NCBI GenBank assembly: GCA_902168105.1 | Contig: CABHOY010000004.1 | Coordinates: 1 to 64,000, forward strand | Source of the DNA: an uncultured Flavihumibacter sp. | GTDB taxonomy: Bacteria; Bacteroidota; Bacteroidia; Chitinophagales; Chitinophagaceae | Reading direction: 5' to 3' | DNA: 64,000 bases | Part shown: piece after piece, positions 7,694 to 17,394 of the stretch | How positions within the stretch are numbered: the first letter of the stretch is position 1 | How the letters are laid out: each line of letters starts with the position of its first letter | The notes under the pieces: model-generated | Told to the model about the DNA's origin: nothing | The model's database searches: none | The model's input: the letters and a program-made list of their open reading frames with translations, nothing else | Position numbers and translations under genes: made by a program

Positions 7694-9400
7694 ATGCAAA
7701 AACGCTGGACAGTCCGATCTTATCAACCAAAACAGGAAGCATTGCTCCAGTCGTCTCTACGCATTCATCCTTTGCTATGCAGGTTGCTGGTACAACGGGG
7801 TATGCATACCTATGATGAATCACGCCTGTTCTTCAGACCTACCCTCATGGATCTCCACGATCCCTGGCTGATGAAAGACATGGACAAAGCAGTCTCCCGT
7901 ATCGAACAAGCCTTCTTCAGAAATGAAAAGATCCTTGTTTTCGGAGATTATGATGTGGATGGTACCACTGCCGTAGCTACTGTCTATGATTTTCTGCACA
8001 CCCTCCACAGTAACATCGAATTTTATATACCTCACCGCTATAAAGAAGGATACGGCATCTCCACACAGGGTATAGAATATGCCCGCGATAATGAATTCAC
8101 GCTGATTATTGCACTGGACTGCGGCATCAAAGCGATCGATCAGATCACCTGGGCCGCCAACAATGGCATAGACTTTATTATCTGCGACCATCATCTGCCC
8201 GATGCAATATTGCCGCCCGCTATAGCCATCCTGAACCCGAAACAATACGACTGCCCTTATCCATATAAAGAATTAAGCGGTTGCGGTATCGGCTATAAAC
8301 TGATCTCCGCTTTTGCTCAGAAAAGAGGTGTACCCGACGAAAAGGTGCATAATTACCTGGACCTCGTGGCCACCAGTATCGCCGCCGATATCGTACCGAT
8401 GACAGGCGAGAACAGAGTGCTGGCTTTCCATGGATTAAAAAAGGTCAATTCGTCTCCGCTTCCGGGTATCCAGGCACTGATAGAATTAAGCGGATTGAAA
8501 GAACAACTCACCATTTCTAATCTTGTATTTGTGATCGCTCCCCGCGTCAACGCGGCAGGTAGAATGGACGATGCAAGAAAAGCAGTGAACCTGTTCGTGG
8601 AAACAGATAAAGAGAAAGCGATGGAGATCGCTAAAGTATTGCATGCTGATAATTTTGACAGAAAGGAAGTTGATGGTAACATCACCAAAGAAGCTGTTGA
8701 ATTGTTACAGAATGATCTCACGCTCCAGGATAAAAAATCAACCGTTCTTTATAAACCAGACTGGCACAAAGGTGTTGTAGGCATCGTTGCTTCCCGGCTG
8801 ATTGATAAATATTATTACCGCCCCACTATTATTCTTACACTAAGTAATGATAAAGTAGCAGGCTCCGCACGCTCCGTTACCGGTTTCAACGTGTATGAAG
8901 CAATTCACCAATGCAAAGAGCTCCTCGAAAACTACGGAGGCCACTTCTATGCAGCCGGTATGACATTGAAACCTGAAAACGTTGTTGCTTTTCAGAAAAA
9001 ATTTGAAGAGGTTGTTGCCACTACCATCGATCCTGACCTGCTCGTTCCCGAAATAGTGATCGATACCGAAATACAACTGAGAGATATTACTCCCGCATTC
9101 TTCAATATTCTTCGGCAGTTTGAGCCTTTGGGACCAGAGAACCTGCGCCCCGTATTCCTTGTAAGGAATGTAACAGACAGTGGCTATTCAAGATTAGTAA
9201 AGGATGAACACATTAAGTTCTCCGTTAAACAAGGCAGATCACCCAACGCATTAACGGGCATAGGATTCTACATGTCCGAAAAATTCCACATCGTGAGCAG
9301 TAAACAGCCATTTGATATGACCTTTACCATCGATGAAAATGAATGGAATGGTAAAATGAACCTGCAATTAAAAGTGATTGACATCAGAGCTCACCACTAA
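7694..9400 (+). CDS. recJ: Single-stranded-DNA-specific exonuclease RecJ
   Basis: A 568-residue 5'-3' exonuclease acting in recombination and mismatch repair. The DHH-family motifs are visible: FGDYDVDGTTAVA (residues about 80-92), LDCG, and CDHHLP (about 158-163). The DHHA1 domain has GRMDDARKA and, later, GGHFYAAGMTL (about 415-425). The C-terminal OB-type domain runs to the end. Length fits the family (about 560-580). It lies on the same strand as the prenyl synthase gene, and converges on the esterase gene, with 44 bp between the two stops and no strong terminator. Confidence 0.95.
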   Translation: MQKRWTVRSYQPKQEALLQSSLRIHPLLCRLLVQRGMHTYDESRLFFRPTLMDLHDPWLMKDMDKAVSRIEQAFFRNEKILVFGDYDVDGTTAVATVYDFLHTLHSNIEFYIPHRYKEGYGISTQGIEYARDNEFTLIIALDCGIKAIDQITWAANNGIDFIICDHHLPDAILPPAIAILNPKQYDCPYPYKELSGCGIGYKLISAFAQKRGVPDEKVHNYLDLVATSIAADIVPMTGENRVLAFHGLKKVNSSPLPGIQALIELSGLKEQLTISNLVFVIAPRVNAAGRMDDARKAVNLFVETDKEKAMEIAKVLHADNFDRKEVDGNITKEAVELLQNDLTLQDKKSTVLYKPDWHKGVVGIVASRLIDKYYYRPTIILTLSNDKVAGSARSVTGFNVYEAIHQCKELLENYGGHFYAAGMTLKPENVVAFQKKFEEVVATTIDPDLLVPEIVIDTEIQLRDITPAFFNILRQFEPLGPENLRPVFLVRNVTDSGYSRLVKDEHIKFSVKQGRSPNALTGIGFYMSEKFHIVSSKQPFDMTFTIDENEWNGKMNLQLKVIDIRAHH

Positions 9401-9444
9401 GTAACACTACTTATCACGGCAAGTTTCAAAAGATACAACGACAG

Positions 9445-10251
9445 TTATTTTTTCTGTTGTAATAGCCATGTATATAAAGCATCGTCAGCATATGCATCTG
9501 TCCATGCATCATGTCCGCCGGTCGGATTTTCAGTGTACTTAACCAGGTTGCTGCCACATTTTTTCAGCGCATTTACCATATCTCTCGAACCGGCTACACC
9601 AACTGTAGCATCATTTGCATTGTGAAAAGCCCATACCGGCATTTTTTTCAATACACATGCCTGCGATGGCGTCCCTACGCCACAGATTGGAACGATGGCC
9701 GCAAATTTCTCAGGGCTGGTCTGCGCCCAGTTCCATGTACCAAAGCCTCCCATACTCAAGCCGGTTAAATAAACACGTGAACTATCCACGTGATACTTCT
9801 TCATTACTTCTTTATATAATTGTTGCAAAACATCGGTGTTCCACCAGTTAGCCGTACACTGCGGTGCAATCATCACAAACTGTTTTCCCGCTACCACTTT
9901 GGCTAAACCTACTCTTCTGATAATATTGATATCTGTCCCTATCTCTCCTACTCCATGCAGAAAGATCACTATCGGCCATTTATAGCTCTTTTTCTCATTG
10001 TAAGTATCTGGTATATACAACAGATAATCATCGATATTACCGCCTTTATAATCCATAGTTTTTACAGTAACGCCCGGAGTTTGCGGGTCAAATACATCTT
10101 CCTGGGGAGGATTAGGAGGATTATTGGGGATAGTGTCCGTTCCTCCGCCGCCGGGTATAGCAGCATCGTTATTTTTGGAGCAGGCTACGATATTACCTAA
10201 TGTAACAAACAGTAGCACATACACAAATCTCATAATTGTTCTTGTTTTCAT
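9445..10251 (-). CDS. Lipoprotein esterase, alpha/beta hydrolase (dienelactone hydrolase-like)
   Basis: From the ATG at 10251 the protein has 268 residues. A lipoprotein signal with the lipobox-like LGNIVAC places it in the envelope, and a Gly/Pro-rich linker follows. The hydrolase fold shows the oxyanion stretch VIFLHGVGE, the nucleophile elbow GLSMGGFG, an acid in NANDATV and the catalytic His in GGHDAW. This pattern matches secreted feruloyl-esterase and depolymerase-like hydrolases; the substrate is unknown. An upstream ATG at 10284 would start inside the htpG terminator, so it is rejected. It sits 106 bp downstream of htpG but is separated from it by that terminator. Confidence 0.8.
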   Translation of the reverse strand: MKTRTIMRFVYVLLFVTLGNIVACSKNNDAAIPGGGGTDTIPNNPPNPPQEDVFDPQTPGVTVKTMDYKGGNIDDYLLYIPDTYNEKKSYKWPIVIFLHGVGEIGTDINIIRRVGLAKVVAGKQFVMIAPQCTANWWNTDVLQQLYKEVMKKYHVDSSRVYLTGLSMGGFGTWNWAQTSPEKFAAIVPICGVGTPSQACVLKKMPVWAFHNANDATVGVAGSRDMVNALKKCGSNLVKYTENPTGGHDAWTDAYADDALYTWLLQQKK

Positions 10252-10267
10252 ATGTGTGCTTGAAATG

Positions 10268-10302
10268 AAAAAATCCCGTCTCATTCAGCATGAGACGGGA
10301 TT
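10268..10302 (-). terminator. Terminator of htpG
   Basis: The stem ATCCCGTCTCAT / ATGAGACGGGAT is followed on the minus strand by a T-run. It lies between the htpG stop (10357) and the esterase start (10251) and shares its stem core with the hairpins at 4748 and 17395. Confidence 0.9.
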
Positions 10303-10356
10303 CTGGTTGTTAATTCCTTACTATAAATCTACTAATTTATTTCCTTATTCAGGCGC

Positions 10357-12192
10357 TTAATTTTTCTTTTCAGCACTCATTAATTCCACACTCCTGTTCA
10401 CAAAAGCAGTAAGGTCAGCACCTGTCAGCAGGTTCTGTGACAATAACGCAAGATCTGCCAGATTGCGTACCTGTTTCTGTTGCTTGTCATTATCATTTTC
10501 ATCAAGTATCTGCAGATAGATCGGATGGTTTGCATTGATGGTCATGTTGATCTCATCAGGCATATTTGCATACCAGCTCATACCACTCCCACCTACTGCC
10601 GCCATATCTTTCATACGACGCATAAACTCCGGACGAGTAACGATCACCGGCTGCGCATCTGCACTTAATCCCTTTAATTCAACCTTCACATGTTGCTGTG
10701 GAATATGTCCGAACAGCTCCTTCAGTTTTGTTTCCTGATCTGTTGTTAATACGCTTTCTGATGTCTCATCTTTATCCACCAGGTTGTCTGCAATATCAGC
10801 ATCAACACGAGTGAACATCATACTGTCCCATCTTGGCTCCATATTGTTGATGAACGCAGCATCCACAATAGTATCCAGCTTCACGATCTTATAACCTTTG
10901 TTCTTTGCTGCCTGTATATAGCTATCCTGCTGCACGGCGTTTGTTGCATACAACACTACCAGCTTTCCTTCCTTGTTAGTCTGCACTGCGGTTGTTTCCT
11001 GCTTGTATTCCTCCAGTGTATAGAATTTGCCAGGCTCAGTGATGTCTTCCATGATCAGGAACTTGTTCCCCTTCTCTGAAAATTTATCATCGGTCATCAT
11101 ACCATATTTGGCAAACAGACCGATAGATTCCCATTTCTCTTCAAAGCTCTTACGATCATTGCGGAAGATCTCATCCAGCTTATCAGCTACTTTCTTAGTG
11201 ATATAAGAGCTGATCTTTTTCACGTTAGGATCTCCCTGCAGATAGCTGCGGCTTACGTTCAATGGGATATCCGGACTATCTATCACACCATGCAGCAACA
11301 TCAGGAATTCCGGAACAATATCCTTCACTTCATCGGTCACAAATACCTGGTTGGAATACAAACTGATCTTGTCTTTCTGTACTTCGAAGCTCTTGCTGAT
11401 CTTCGGGAAATACAGGATACCTGTAAGATTAAACGGATAATCTACATTTAGATGGATCCAGAATAACGGCGCTTCCGCATATGGATACAATTCCTTGTAG
11501 AAATTCTGATAATCTTCTGCTGTCAGGTCACTTGGTTTCTTAGTCCATGCAGGGCTGGTATTATTCAACTGCTTGTCTGCAAATTTTACAGGCACAGGCA
11601 GGAACTTACAGAACTTCTCCAGCATGGTCTGGATACGATGTTCATCCAGGAACTCTTCGCTTTCTTCGTTGATATGCAGTACGATGTCGGTACCACGGCT
11701 TTCTTTTGTGGTTTCTTCCAGCACATATTCAGGACTGCCATCACATTCCCAGCGAACAGCAGGTGCTTCTGCTTTGTGTGATTTCGTGAAGATCTCTACC
11801 TGGTTACTCACCATGAAAGATGAATAGAAACCCAGACCGAAATGACCTATGATATTAGCGCCATCTGTCTGGCCTTTGTATTTATTCAGGAATTCTTCCG
11901 CACCGGAAAAAGCTACCTGGTTGATGTATTTATCCACTTCTTCAGCGGTCATACCTACCCCCATGTCAGAGATAGTAAGTGTCTTTTTCTCTTTATCCAG
12001 TTTTACTGTAATCTCAGGGGTGCCCAGCTCACCTTTAAACTCTCCGACACTAGCCAAAGTTTTTAATTTTTGTGTAGCATCAACCGCATTACTCACCAGT
12101 TCGCGGATAAAGATCTCATGGTCTGAATAGAGGAATTTCTTAATAATGGGGAAAATGTTCTCTGTCTGAACACGTATTGCTCCTTTCTGCAT
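10357..12192 (-). CDS. htpG: Molecular chaperone HtpG (Hsp90)
   Basis: Cytosolic ATP-dependent chaperone. From the ATG at 12192 it has 611 residues and begins MQKGAIRVQTENIFP, as HtpG proteins do; a longer frame from 12252 adds 20 unrelated residues. The GHKL ATPase motifs are ELVSNAVDA (N box), DMGVGM (G1) and HFGLGFYSSFMV (G2). The middle domain has the conserved LNVSRSYLQ, and the C-terminal dimerisation domain shows a shortened linker, usual for Bacteroidota. No clear standard promoter is seen upstream, which would fit control by a stress system, but that is only a guess. Confidence 0.97.
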   Translation of the reverse strand: MQKGAIRVQTENIFPIIKKFLYSDHEIFIRELVSNAVDATQKLKTLASVGEFKGELGTPEITVKLDKEKKTLTISDMGVGMTAEEVDKYINQVAFSGAEEFLNKYKGQTDGANIIGHFGLGFYSSFMVSNQVEIFTKSHKAEAPAVRWECDGSPEYVLEETTKESRGTDIVLHINEESEEFLDEHRIQTMLEKFCKFLPVPVKFADKQLNNTSPAWTKKPSDLTAEDYQNFYKELYPYAEAPLFWIHLNVDYPFNLTGILYFPKISKSFEVQKDKISLYSNQVFVTDEVKDIVPEFLMLLHGVIDSPDIPLNVSRSYLQGDPNVKKISSYITKKVADKLDEIFRNDRKSFEEKWESIGLFAKYGMMTDDKFSEKGNKFLIMEDITEPGKFYTLEEYKQETTAVQTNKEGKLVVLYATNAVQQDSYIQAAKNKGYKIVKLDTIVDAAFINNMEPRWDSMMFTRVDADIADNLVDKDETSESVLTTDQETKLKELFGHIPQQHVKVELKGLSADAQPVIVTRPEFMRRMKDMAAVGGSGMSWYANMPDEINMTINANHPIYLQILDENDNDKQQKQVRNLADLALLSQNLLTGADLTAFVNRSVELMSAEKKN

Positions 12193-12384
12193 GGGTGTCA
12201 AATTTTTCTTTTTCCCTGACAAAGGATATGCCAGCAGACAGTTGGCTGACAAAGTGTCCGGCTAATGGTCAAAACGAGCCATACTTGGTACTATTCCTTC
12301 TTCGACGCTTGTTCGACCCTACTTCGACCGCAGGCTTTTATATGCAGAAATGTCATTTGTGGCCGTAACGGAGCCAAATGGATC

Positions 12385-12582
12385 AGGCCAAAGACAGGAA
12401 ACCGATGTTTTAAGTCCACCCTAACGGCATGTATGCGTCGTGTATGAAGCATGTATACGTCATATATAAAGCGTACTCTCCGGTCCCCAAGAACATGAAC
12501 CCGATGTTTTAAGTCCACCCTAACGTCATGTATGCGTCGTGTATGAAGCATGTATACATCATGTATAAAGCGTACTTCCGGT
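12385..12582. repeat. Two tandem copies of a 99 bp intergenic repeat
   Basis: Copies at about 12385-12483 and 12484-12582 share an almost identical core that runs from CCGATGTTTTAAGTCCACCC through ATGTATGCGTCGTGTATGAAG to AAAGCGTAC and CCGG. Differences are a few substitutions and one indel. Inside each core, units of roughly 10-12 bases containing GTAT and CATG repeat in degenerate form. A related copy in reverse orientation lies at 50999-51066. The sequence fills most of the 526 bp between htpG and the secreted nuclease gene. The short open frames on it are repeats of one peptide and are not considered genes. Function unknown. Confidence 0.8.
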
Positions 12583-12718
12583 GTCTCCGGCTTAACAAAT
12601 AAATCATATAGGTGGCCCCCAACTCTAACACAAATATTGTAGCTTTAATATCCTGACCCCGATGACTGTTGAGATGAATGTTTTTACCCAACACCCTCAA
12701 TTCTAAACCTCTATTTAA

Positions 12719-15700
12719 ATGAAAAGACCTTTACTCCTTTTCTTTGCTGCGGTTTGTTTTGCCAATACGCAGGCACAGACCCAACCCGCTGCACAGCCAC
12801 TGCCTTATCAGCAGACTTTCAATGCCTTACCTCCTTCCTCCACCACCTATCCGGATGGATGGCAGGGATGGACGCTGTCCGGTTCGCCTTCAGGTAACTT
12901 TAATGTCCTGACACCGGCATCTGACAAGGCCCTCATTACAGGCAGCGCCTCCAGTACCACCAACGGAGTTTACAATTACTCCGGAAAACTGGGTTTCCTC
13001 AATAGCGGCAGTGTGGATAACTCGCTGGTCCTGGCATTGAATACCATTGGTCAGACCAATGTTTCTCTTCAGTACGATGTTATGACGCTCCGTAACCCGT
13101 ACGATGGCACCAGCAACACCCGCATCAATGAAGTGACCTTACAGTACCGTGTCGGAACGACGGGTAACTTTACAAATATTACCGGTATCGAATATCAGAA
13201 CGGTACCACCCAACAAACCGGATCGGGTATAACTACCCCGCAGGATTCGGCCCACCGGTCGCTGGTCCTGCCAGCCGCCTGCGACAATCAGCCAGTCGTA
13301 CAGCTGCGCTGGGTGAACCGTCAGATCAGTGGTGCAGGCTCCCGGCCCTCTTTCGCCATTGACAACATCGCCGCCGGTAACGGAGGTGCAGATACCACTC
13401 CGCCTGCCATCGACAGCCTGTTCCCTGCCAACGGTACCACAGGCGTATCGCCTGCAGCACAACCTTCCATATTCTTTACAGAGAATATCAAGGCCGCCAA
13501 TGGCGTAGTAGTGTTGAATAACGTTACTGCCGGTACACAACAGGTATTCCCTGTGAATAGCAGCGCAGTCATCATCGCTAACAAAACACTTACACTGGCA
13601 GTGAACCTGCAACCACAGCAGAGCTACTACATCACGGTAGATGATACTGCTATCACAGATCTTAGCGATAATGCGTTTGCCGGCATCAACGGCAGCAATT
13701 CCTGGACGTTCACAACCGGAACACAGCAGCTGTCGTTCGATTTCAACGCCTGTATTACAGGAAGCATCACCGGTGGTTTCAAACAGTACAGCGTAAGCGG
13801 CGCCCAGAAATGGGATTGCACCACTTTCGGACAGAACGGAAATGGTGTGCAGATCAACGGATTCAGTGGTGGTCCGATAGAAAACGAAGACTGGCTGATC
13901 TCTCCGGCCTTTGATCTGTCAGGATTTGACTTTCCGCTGCTGGATTTCGCAAGCCGTACCGCCTTCTCTGGCCCTACGCTCCAACTCGTCGTATCCACCA
14001 ACTATGACGGTGTCAGCAACCCGCATGCTGCCACCTGGACACCGGTGAATGGTCGTTTCCCGGCCTTACTGTCAGATGCATGGACTGTTTCAGACAGTAT
14101 CAACCTGGCAGCTTTTAAACAGCCCAATGTTTATATCGCCTTTGTATATACCTCTTCTCCTGCCATTGGTGCAGCCCGCTGGACCCTGGATAATTTCAAT
14201 ATCACTAATAGTACGGAGGCGCCTAAACCATCCCTGGACCTGAATACCAGCAGTATAGACTTCGATTACGTGCCTGCAGGACAGCTGTCAGGTCCGTTAC
14301 CATTTACCTTCCAGGCAAATGATTTTACAGATAGTTTAATAATTATATCATCCGCAGGATTTACCATAGCTAAAGACAGCAATAGCGTATATACACAGTC
14401 GCTGACCTATCTGCCGGATTCCCTGAATGGTCCCCGCACCGTGTGGGTGAAATTCCAGCCTGCTGTTGCCGATCAGAACTATACAGGTACTATCAGCTTT
14501 GACGCCGATAGCATCCTTGTTCCGGCTATTCAGCTTTCTGGCACTTCCCTGCGCTCGCTGAAGGTCGTAAACTGGAATATTGAATGGTTCGGTAGTCCGG
14601 CCCAGAATCCGGCCAACGACAGCCTGCAACAGGCCAATGTGACCACCATCCTCAAAAAGCTGGATGCAGACATCTTTGCTCTGGCAGAAGTGGTGGATAC
14701 TGCACGTTTCAGAGCGGTGGCCAGCCAGATGCCTGGTTATAGCTATATCATCTCCGATTTTGGTTCTTATGCAGATAGCATTAAGGACGTCGACTACGTT
14801 TCCGCCCAGAAACTGGCCTTCCTGTATAAAACGTCTGTTATTAAAGGATTGAGCTCTTATGGTGTATTGCGCCGTGGTGGCAGTAGCGATGCTTATTATA
14901 ACTGGTCGTCCGGCAGGTTCCCGTTCCTCCTGGAAGCCCGGGCTAAACTGAACAACGACAGTGCAACGATCCGCTTTGTGTTGCTGCATTCCAAAGCCAA
15001 TACCGGCACTGCGGCAGATAAGATCGAGTCATGGCACAGACGCAGGAACGGTGCGTTGGAACTGAAAGACAGTCTGGACGCACAGTATCCGACAGCCAAC
15101 CTGGTTGTACTCGGCGACTTCAATGACGCATTCGACAAAACCATTACTACCGAGCTTGCGCCGGATACCACCACTTCTTATATCGACTTCATTAACGATA
15201 GCACACATTATAAACCGCTGACCCTGCCGCTCAGCCTGCAGGGCAAAAAATCCACCGCATCCTTCAATACGGTGATAGACAATGTGCTAGCTTCGGATGA
15301 AATGGCGCTGGGCTATCTGCCTGGATCTGCCCGCGTGCGGATAGAAGTGGAAAAACTGGTGAACAGCTATAGCAGCACCACTACCGACCACTACCCGGTG
15401 CAGACTAATTATAACCTGCACATCCTGGCACATCCGGCGCCGCTGGAAGATTTCTCTGCAACGGTTGATACCGGAGACGTTAAACTGACCTGGAGCACCC
15501 CATATGAGCTGAATACGGCCTATTTTGTGGTACAACGTTCCCGGAACCAACAGCAATACGAGTCAGTAGACACCGTAGCCGCCCACGGAACCACATCACA
15601 ACCAAACAGTTATGTAACATACGACACCCGCGCATGGCTGGGCGTTTCTTATTACAGGCTGAAAACAGTGGGACTGGACGGAACAGTCAGCTACAGCAGC

Positions 15701-15982
15701 AATGAGAGAGTGATCGTTACACTTAAAGATCTGATTAAGAAACTTTTCTGGTGTATCTTTGGCCGCCAGTTACAGGTGTACCTGGATATAGAAAGACCTG
15801 GACAGGCAATATTGCAACTGGTCGATATGCAGGGAAGAGTGAGACAGACAACAATTACTACTGTAAATAAAGGACGGAATATCAAGACATTGGATATCGG
15901 TAATTTGTCTAATGGTGTTTATATCCTGCGCGTTCAAAGCAAGGAAGGCATCCAGACAAGCAAAATACTTGTTAACCACTGA
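12719..15982 (+). CDS. T9SS-exported endonuclease/exonuclease/phosphatase-family protein
   Basis: A 1087-residue multidomain secreted protein. Order: signal peptide (1-19, ending ANTQAQ); a beta-sandwich region to about 220; an Ig-like SbsA-type domain starting at DTTPPAIDSLFPANGTTGVS (about 222-340); a second jelly-roll-like module (about 340-500); an Ig-like linker; then the catalytic domain from about 613 to 895 with VVNWNIEWFG, LVVLGDFNDAF and TTDHYPV, the Asn/Glu, Asp/Asn and Asp-His motifs of the family. The C-terminus (about 1010-1087) is a type A type IX sorting domain ending GVYILRVQSKEG...KILVNH. It probably cuts extracellular nucleic acid; a phosphodiester lipid substrate cannot be excluded. 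Confidence 0.88.
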   Translation: MKRPLLLFFAAVCFANTQAQTQPAAQPLPYQQTFNALPPSSTTYPDGWQGWTLSGSPSGNFNVLTPASDKALITGSASSTTNGVYNYSGKLGFLNSGSVDNSLVLALNTIGQTNVSLQYDVMTLRNPYDGTSNTRINEVTLQYRVGTTGNFTNITGIEYQNGTTQQTGSGITTPQDSAHRSLVLPAACDNQPVVQLRWVNRQISGAGSRPSFAIDNIAAGNGGADTTPPAIDSLFPANGTTGVSPAAQPSIFFTENIKAANGVVVLNNVTAGTQQVFPVNSSAVIIANKTLTLAVNLQPQQSYYITVDDTAITDLSDNAFAGINGSNSWTFTTGTQQLSFDFNACITGSITGGFKQYSVSGAQKWDCTTFGQNGNGVQINGFSGGPIENEDWLISPAFDLSGFDFPLLDFASRTAFSGPTLQLVVSTNYDGVSNPHAATWTPVNGRFPALLSDAWTVSDSINLAAFKQPNVYIAFVYTSSPAIGAARWTLDNFNITNSTEAPKPSLDLNTSSIDFDYVPAGQLSGPLPFTFQANDFTDSLIIISSAGFTIAKDSNSVYTQSLTYLPDSLNGPRTVWVKFQPAVADQNYTGTISFDADSILVPAIQLSGTSLRSLKVVNWNIEWFGSPAQNPANDSLQQANVTTILKKLDADIFALAEVVDTARFRAVASQMPGYSYIISDFGSYADSIKDVDYVSAQKLAFLYKTSVIKGLSSYGVLRRGGSSDAYYNWSSGRFPFLLEARAKLNNDSATIRFVLLHSKANTGTAADKIESWHRRRNGALELKDSLDAQYPTANLVVLGDFNDAFDKTITTELAPDTTTSYIDFINDSTHYKPLTLPLSLQGKKSTASFNTVIDNVLASDEMALGYLPGSARVRIEVEKLVNSYSSTTTDHYPVQTNYNLHILAHPAPLEDFSATVDTGDVKLTWSTPYELNTAYFVVQRSRNQQQYESVDTVAAHGTTSQPNSYVTYDTRAWLGVSYYRLKTVGLDGTVSYSSNERVIVTLKDLIKKLFWCIFGRQLQVYLDIERPGQAILQLVDMQGRVRQTTITTVNKGRNIKTLDIGNLSNGVYILRVQSKEGIQTSKILVNH

Positions 15983-16008
15983 TCTTTTTGAAAAAGCCAT
16001 TTTGATCC

Positions 16009-16044
16009 AGCCGGCCTGTATTGCAATACAGGCCGGCTTTTTTT
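16009..16044 (+). terminator. Terminator of the secreted nuclease gene
   Basis: A perfect 12 bp stem (AGCCGGCCTGTA / TACAGGCCGGCT) with loop TTGCAA is followed by eight T residues. It is a strong rho-independent terminator, 27 bp after the stop. Confidence 0.92.
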
Positions 16045-16169
16045 AAATAAGTACTTAGAACAGGGCTGTTAACCATAACGCTACTGTAGCGGATATCAGT
16101 AGAGCCACCCCCTGAATTCCGGAAAACGACATTTGTACTAAAGGCCGGAAAATCAATCCGGGTCTTTTA

Positions 16170-16200
16170 TTTGCTGGTGTCAGCAAATTCGGTATCTTTG
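16170..16200 (+). promoter_or_regulatory. Bacteroidota-type promoter of the rpsF operon
   Basis: TTTG (16170-16173), a 19 bp spacer and TATCTTTG (16193-16200) form an exact match to the consensus. Transcription should start near 16207, leaving a leader of about 37 nt before rpsF. No S6:S18 autoregulatory hairpin was recognised in that leader. Confidence 0.8.
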
Positions 16201-16243
16201 CACTCCTAATTTTTTTTAACAACATTTAAAAACAGGGAAATTT

Positions 16244-16594
16244 ATGAACTACGAATTGATGGTGATTTTTACCCCTGTGCTGTCTGAGGAAGACTACAAA
16301 GCTGCTCAGAAAAAATTCGCTGATCTCATTAAAGAGAACGGCGGAGATGTAACGCACGAAAATCCCTGGGGATTAAAATCACTGGCGTACCCAATCCAGA
16401 AGAAGACTACGGGCATGTACCTGGTCCTGGAGTACAGCGCGCCATCCGACCTCAATGAGAAGCTGAAAATTCAGCTGAACCGTGACGAAAATGTACTGCG
16501 TCACATGATCACAGCATTAGACAAATATGCTGTACAGTACAATGGCCGCAAAAGACATGGCGTGAACGCTGATTCTAAAACCGCAGAAGCTTAA
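16244..16594 (+). CDS. rpsF: 30S ribosomal protein S6
   Basis: A 116-residue ribosomal protein that binds the central domain of 16S rRNA as a heterodimer with S18. It begins [20 protein letters not shown] and has the typical [22 protein letters not shown] core; the C-terminal tail is slightly extended and charged. rpsR starts 4 bp after its stop, so the two partners are produced together. Confidence 0.97.
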   Translation: MNYELMVIFTPVLSEEDYKAAQKKFADLIKENGGDVTHENPWGLKSLAYPIQKKTTGMYLVLEYSAPSDLNEKLKIQLNRDENVLRHMITALDKYAVQYNGRKRHGVNADSKTAEA

Positions 16595-16598
16595 AATT

Positions 16599-16865
16599 AT
16601 GGCAGTAAAACAAGAAATTAAGTACTTAACCGCCGTAAAACAAGAGAAACGCGCGAAGAAATATTGCCGTTTCAAAAAGTTAGGCATCCGGTATGTGGAT
16701 TACAAAGACGCTGAGTTCCTGAAGAAATTCCTGAACGATCAAGGTAAAATGTTACCTCGTCGTATTTCCGGTAACTCTCTGAAATTCCAGCGTAAAGTAG
16801 CGCAGGCTATTAAAAAAGCCCGTCAAATGGCTTTGTTACCTTACGTTACTGACCTTTTAAAGTAA
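16599..16865 (+). CDS. rpsR: 30S ribosomal protein S18
   Basis: An 88-residue basic protein of the small subunit. The core is conserved ([28 protein letters not shown], read as two shorter motifs: [12 protein letters not shown] and LPRRISGN), followed by [19 protein letters not shown]. The N-terminus KKYCRFKK has only one Cys, so it is not the zinc-binding type. A 61 bp gap with a weak hairpin separates it from rplI. Confidence 0.97.
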   Translation: MAVKQEIKYLTAVKQEKRAKKYCRFKKLGIRYVDYKDAEFLKKFLNDQGKMLPRRISGNSLKFQRKVAQAIKKARQMALLPYVTDLLK

Positions 16866-16926
16866 ACAAACCTACTGGTTTCCTGGTACGTACCGGGTAA
16901 TTAAAGGTCCTTAAAACTAATTAACA

Positions 16927-17373
16927 ATGCAAGTAATCTTAATACAAGACGTAGATAACCTGGGCCAGAAGAATGAGCTGGCTACCGTTAAAAACGGTTA
17001 CGCCAGGAATTTTCTGATCCCGCAGAAATTTGCGGTAGAAGCCAGCCCTTCAAACCTGAAACAACTGCAGGAACGTGTGAAAGTGCAGAAAGTGAAGGAA
17101 GAGAAAATGTTGGCTGAAATTGCCAAAGTGGTGGAAGTGCTGAAAGCAGGTCCCGTTAAAATTGGCGCTAAAACCGGTACTTCCGGTAAGATCTTCGGTA
17201 GCGTAACTGGTGTGCAGATCGCACGTGCTATTAAAGAGCAGAAAGGTTACGAAATCGATCGTCGCCGCATCCACATCCTGGATGACGTAAAAGAGTTAGG
17301 CACTTACAAAGCAAGACTGGATTTCGGTAAAGGCAACGATGCTGAACTGGAATTCGAAGTTGTAGCTGAATAA
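16927..17373 (+). CDS. rplI: 50S ribosomal protein L9
   Basis: A 148-residue large-subunit protein. The N-terminal rRNA-binding domain begins MQVILIQDVDNLGQKNELAT and has KNGYARNFLIPQ; a long central helix rich in Lys and Glu (about 40-75) connects to the C-terminal domain with KIFGSVT and GTYKARLDF. It is the last gene of the rpsF-rpsR-rplI operon and is closed by the terminator at 17395-17431. Confidence 0.97.
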   Translation: MQVILIQDVDNLGQKNELATVKNGYARNFLIPQKFAVEASPSNLKQLQERVKVQKVKEEKMLAEIAKVVEVLKAGPVKIGAKTGTSGKIFGSVTGVQIARAIKEQKGYEIDRRRIHILDDVKELGTYKARLDFGKGNDAELEFEVVAE

Positions 17374-17394
17374 GACTACATATTCTTTCAAAAA

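Noticed and set aside
12385..12582. CRISPR array
   Set aside because: Only two copies with 99 bp period and no variable spacers; no cas genes in the window.
12291..12700. Minus-strand open frames of 63-86 codons over the 99 bp repeat
   Set aside because: They repeat the same peptide because the DNA repeats; they lack a start context and have no family resemblance.
16208..16243. S6:S18-responsive leader structure before rpsF
   Set aside because: The predicted leader is about 37 nt and AT-rich; no CCG-bearing hairpin is visible.
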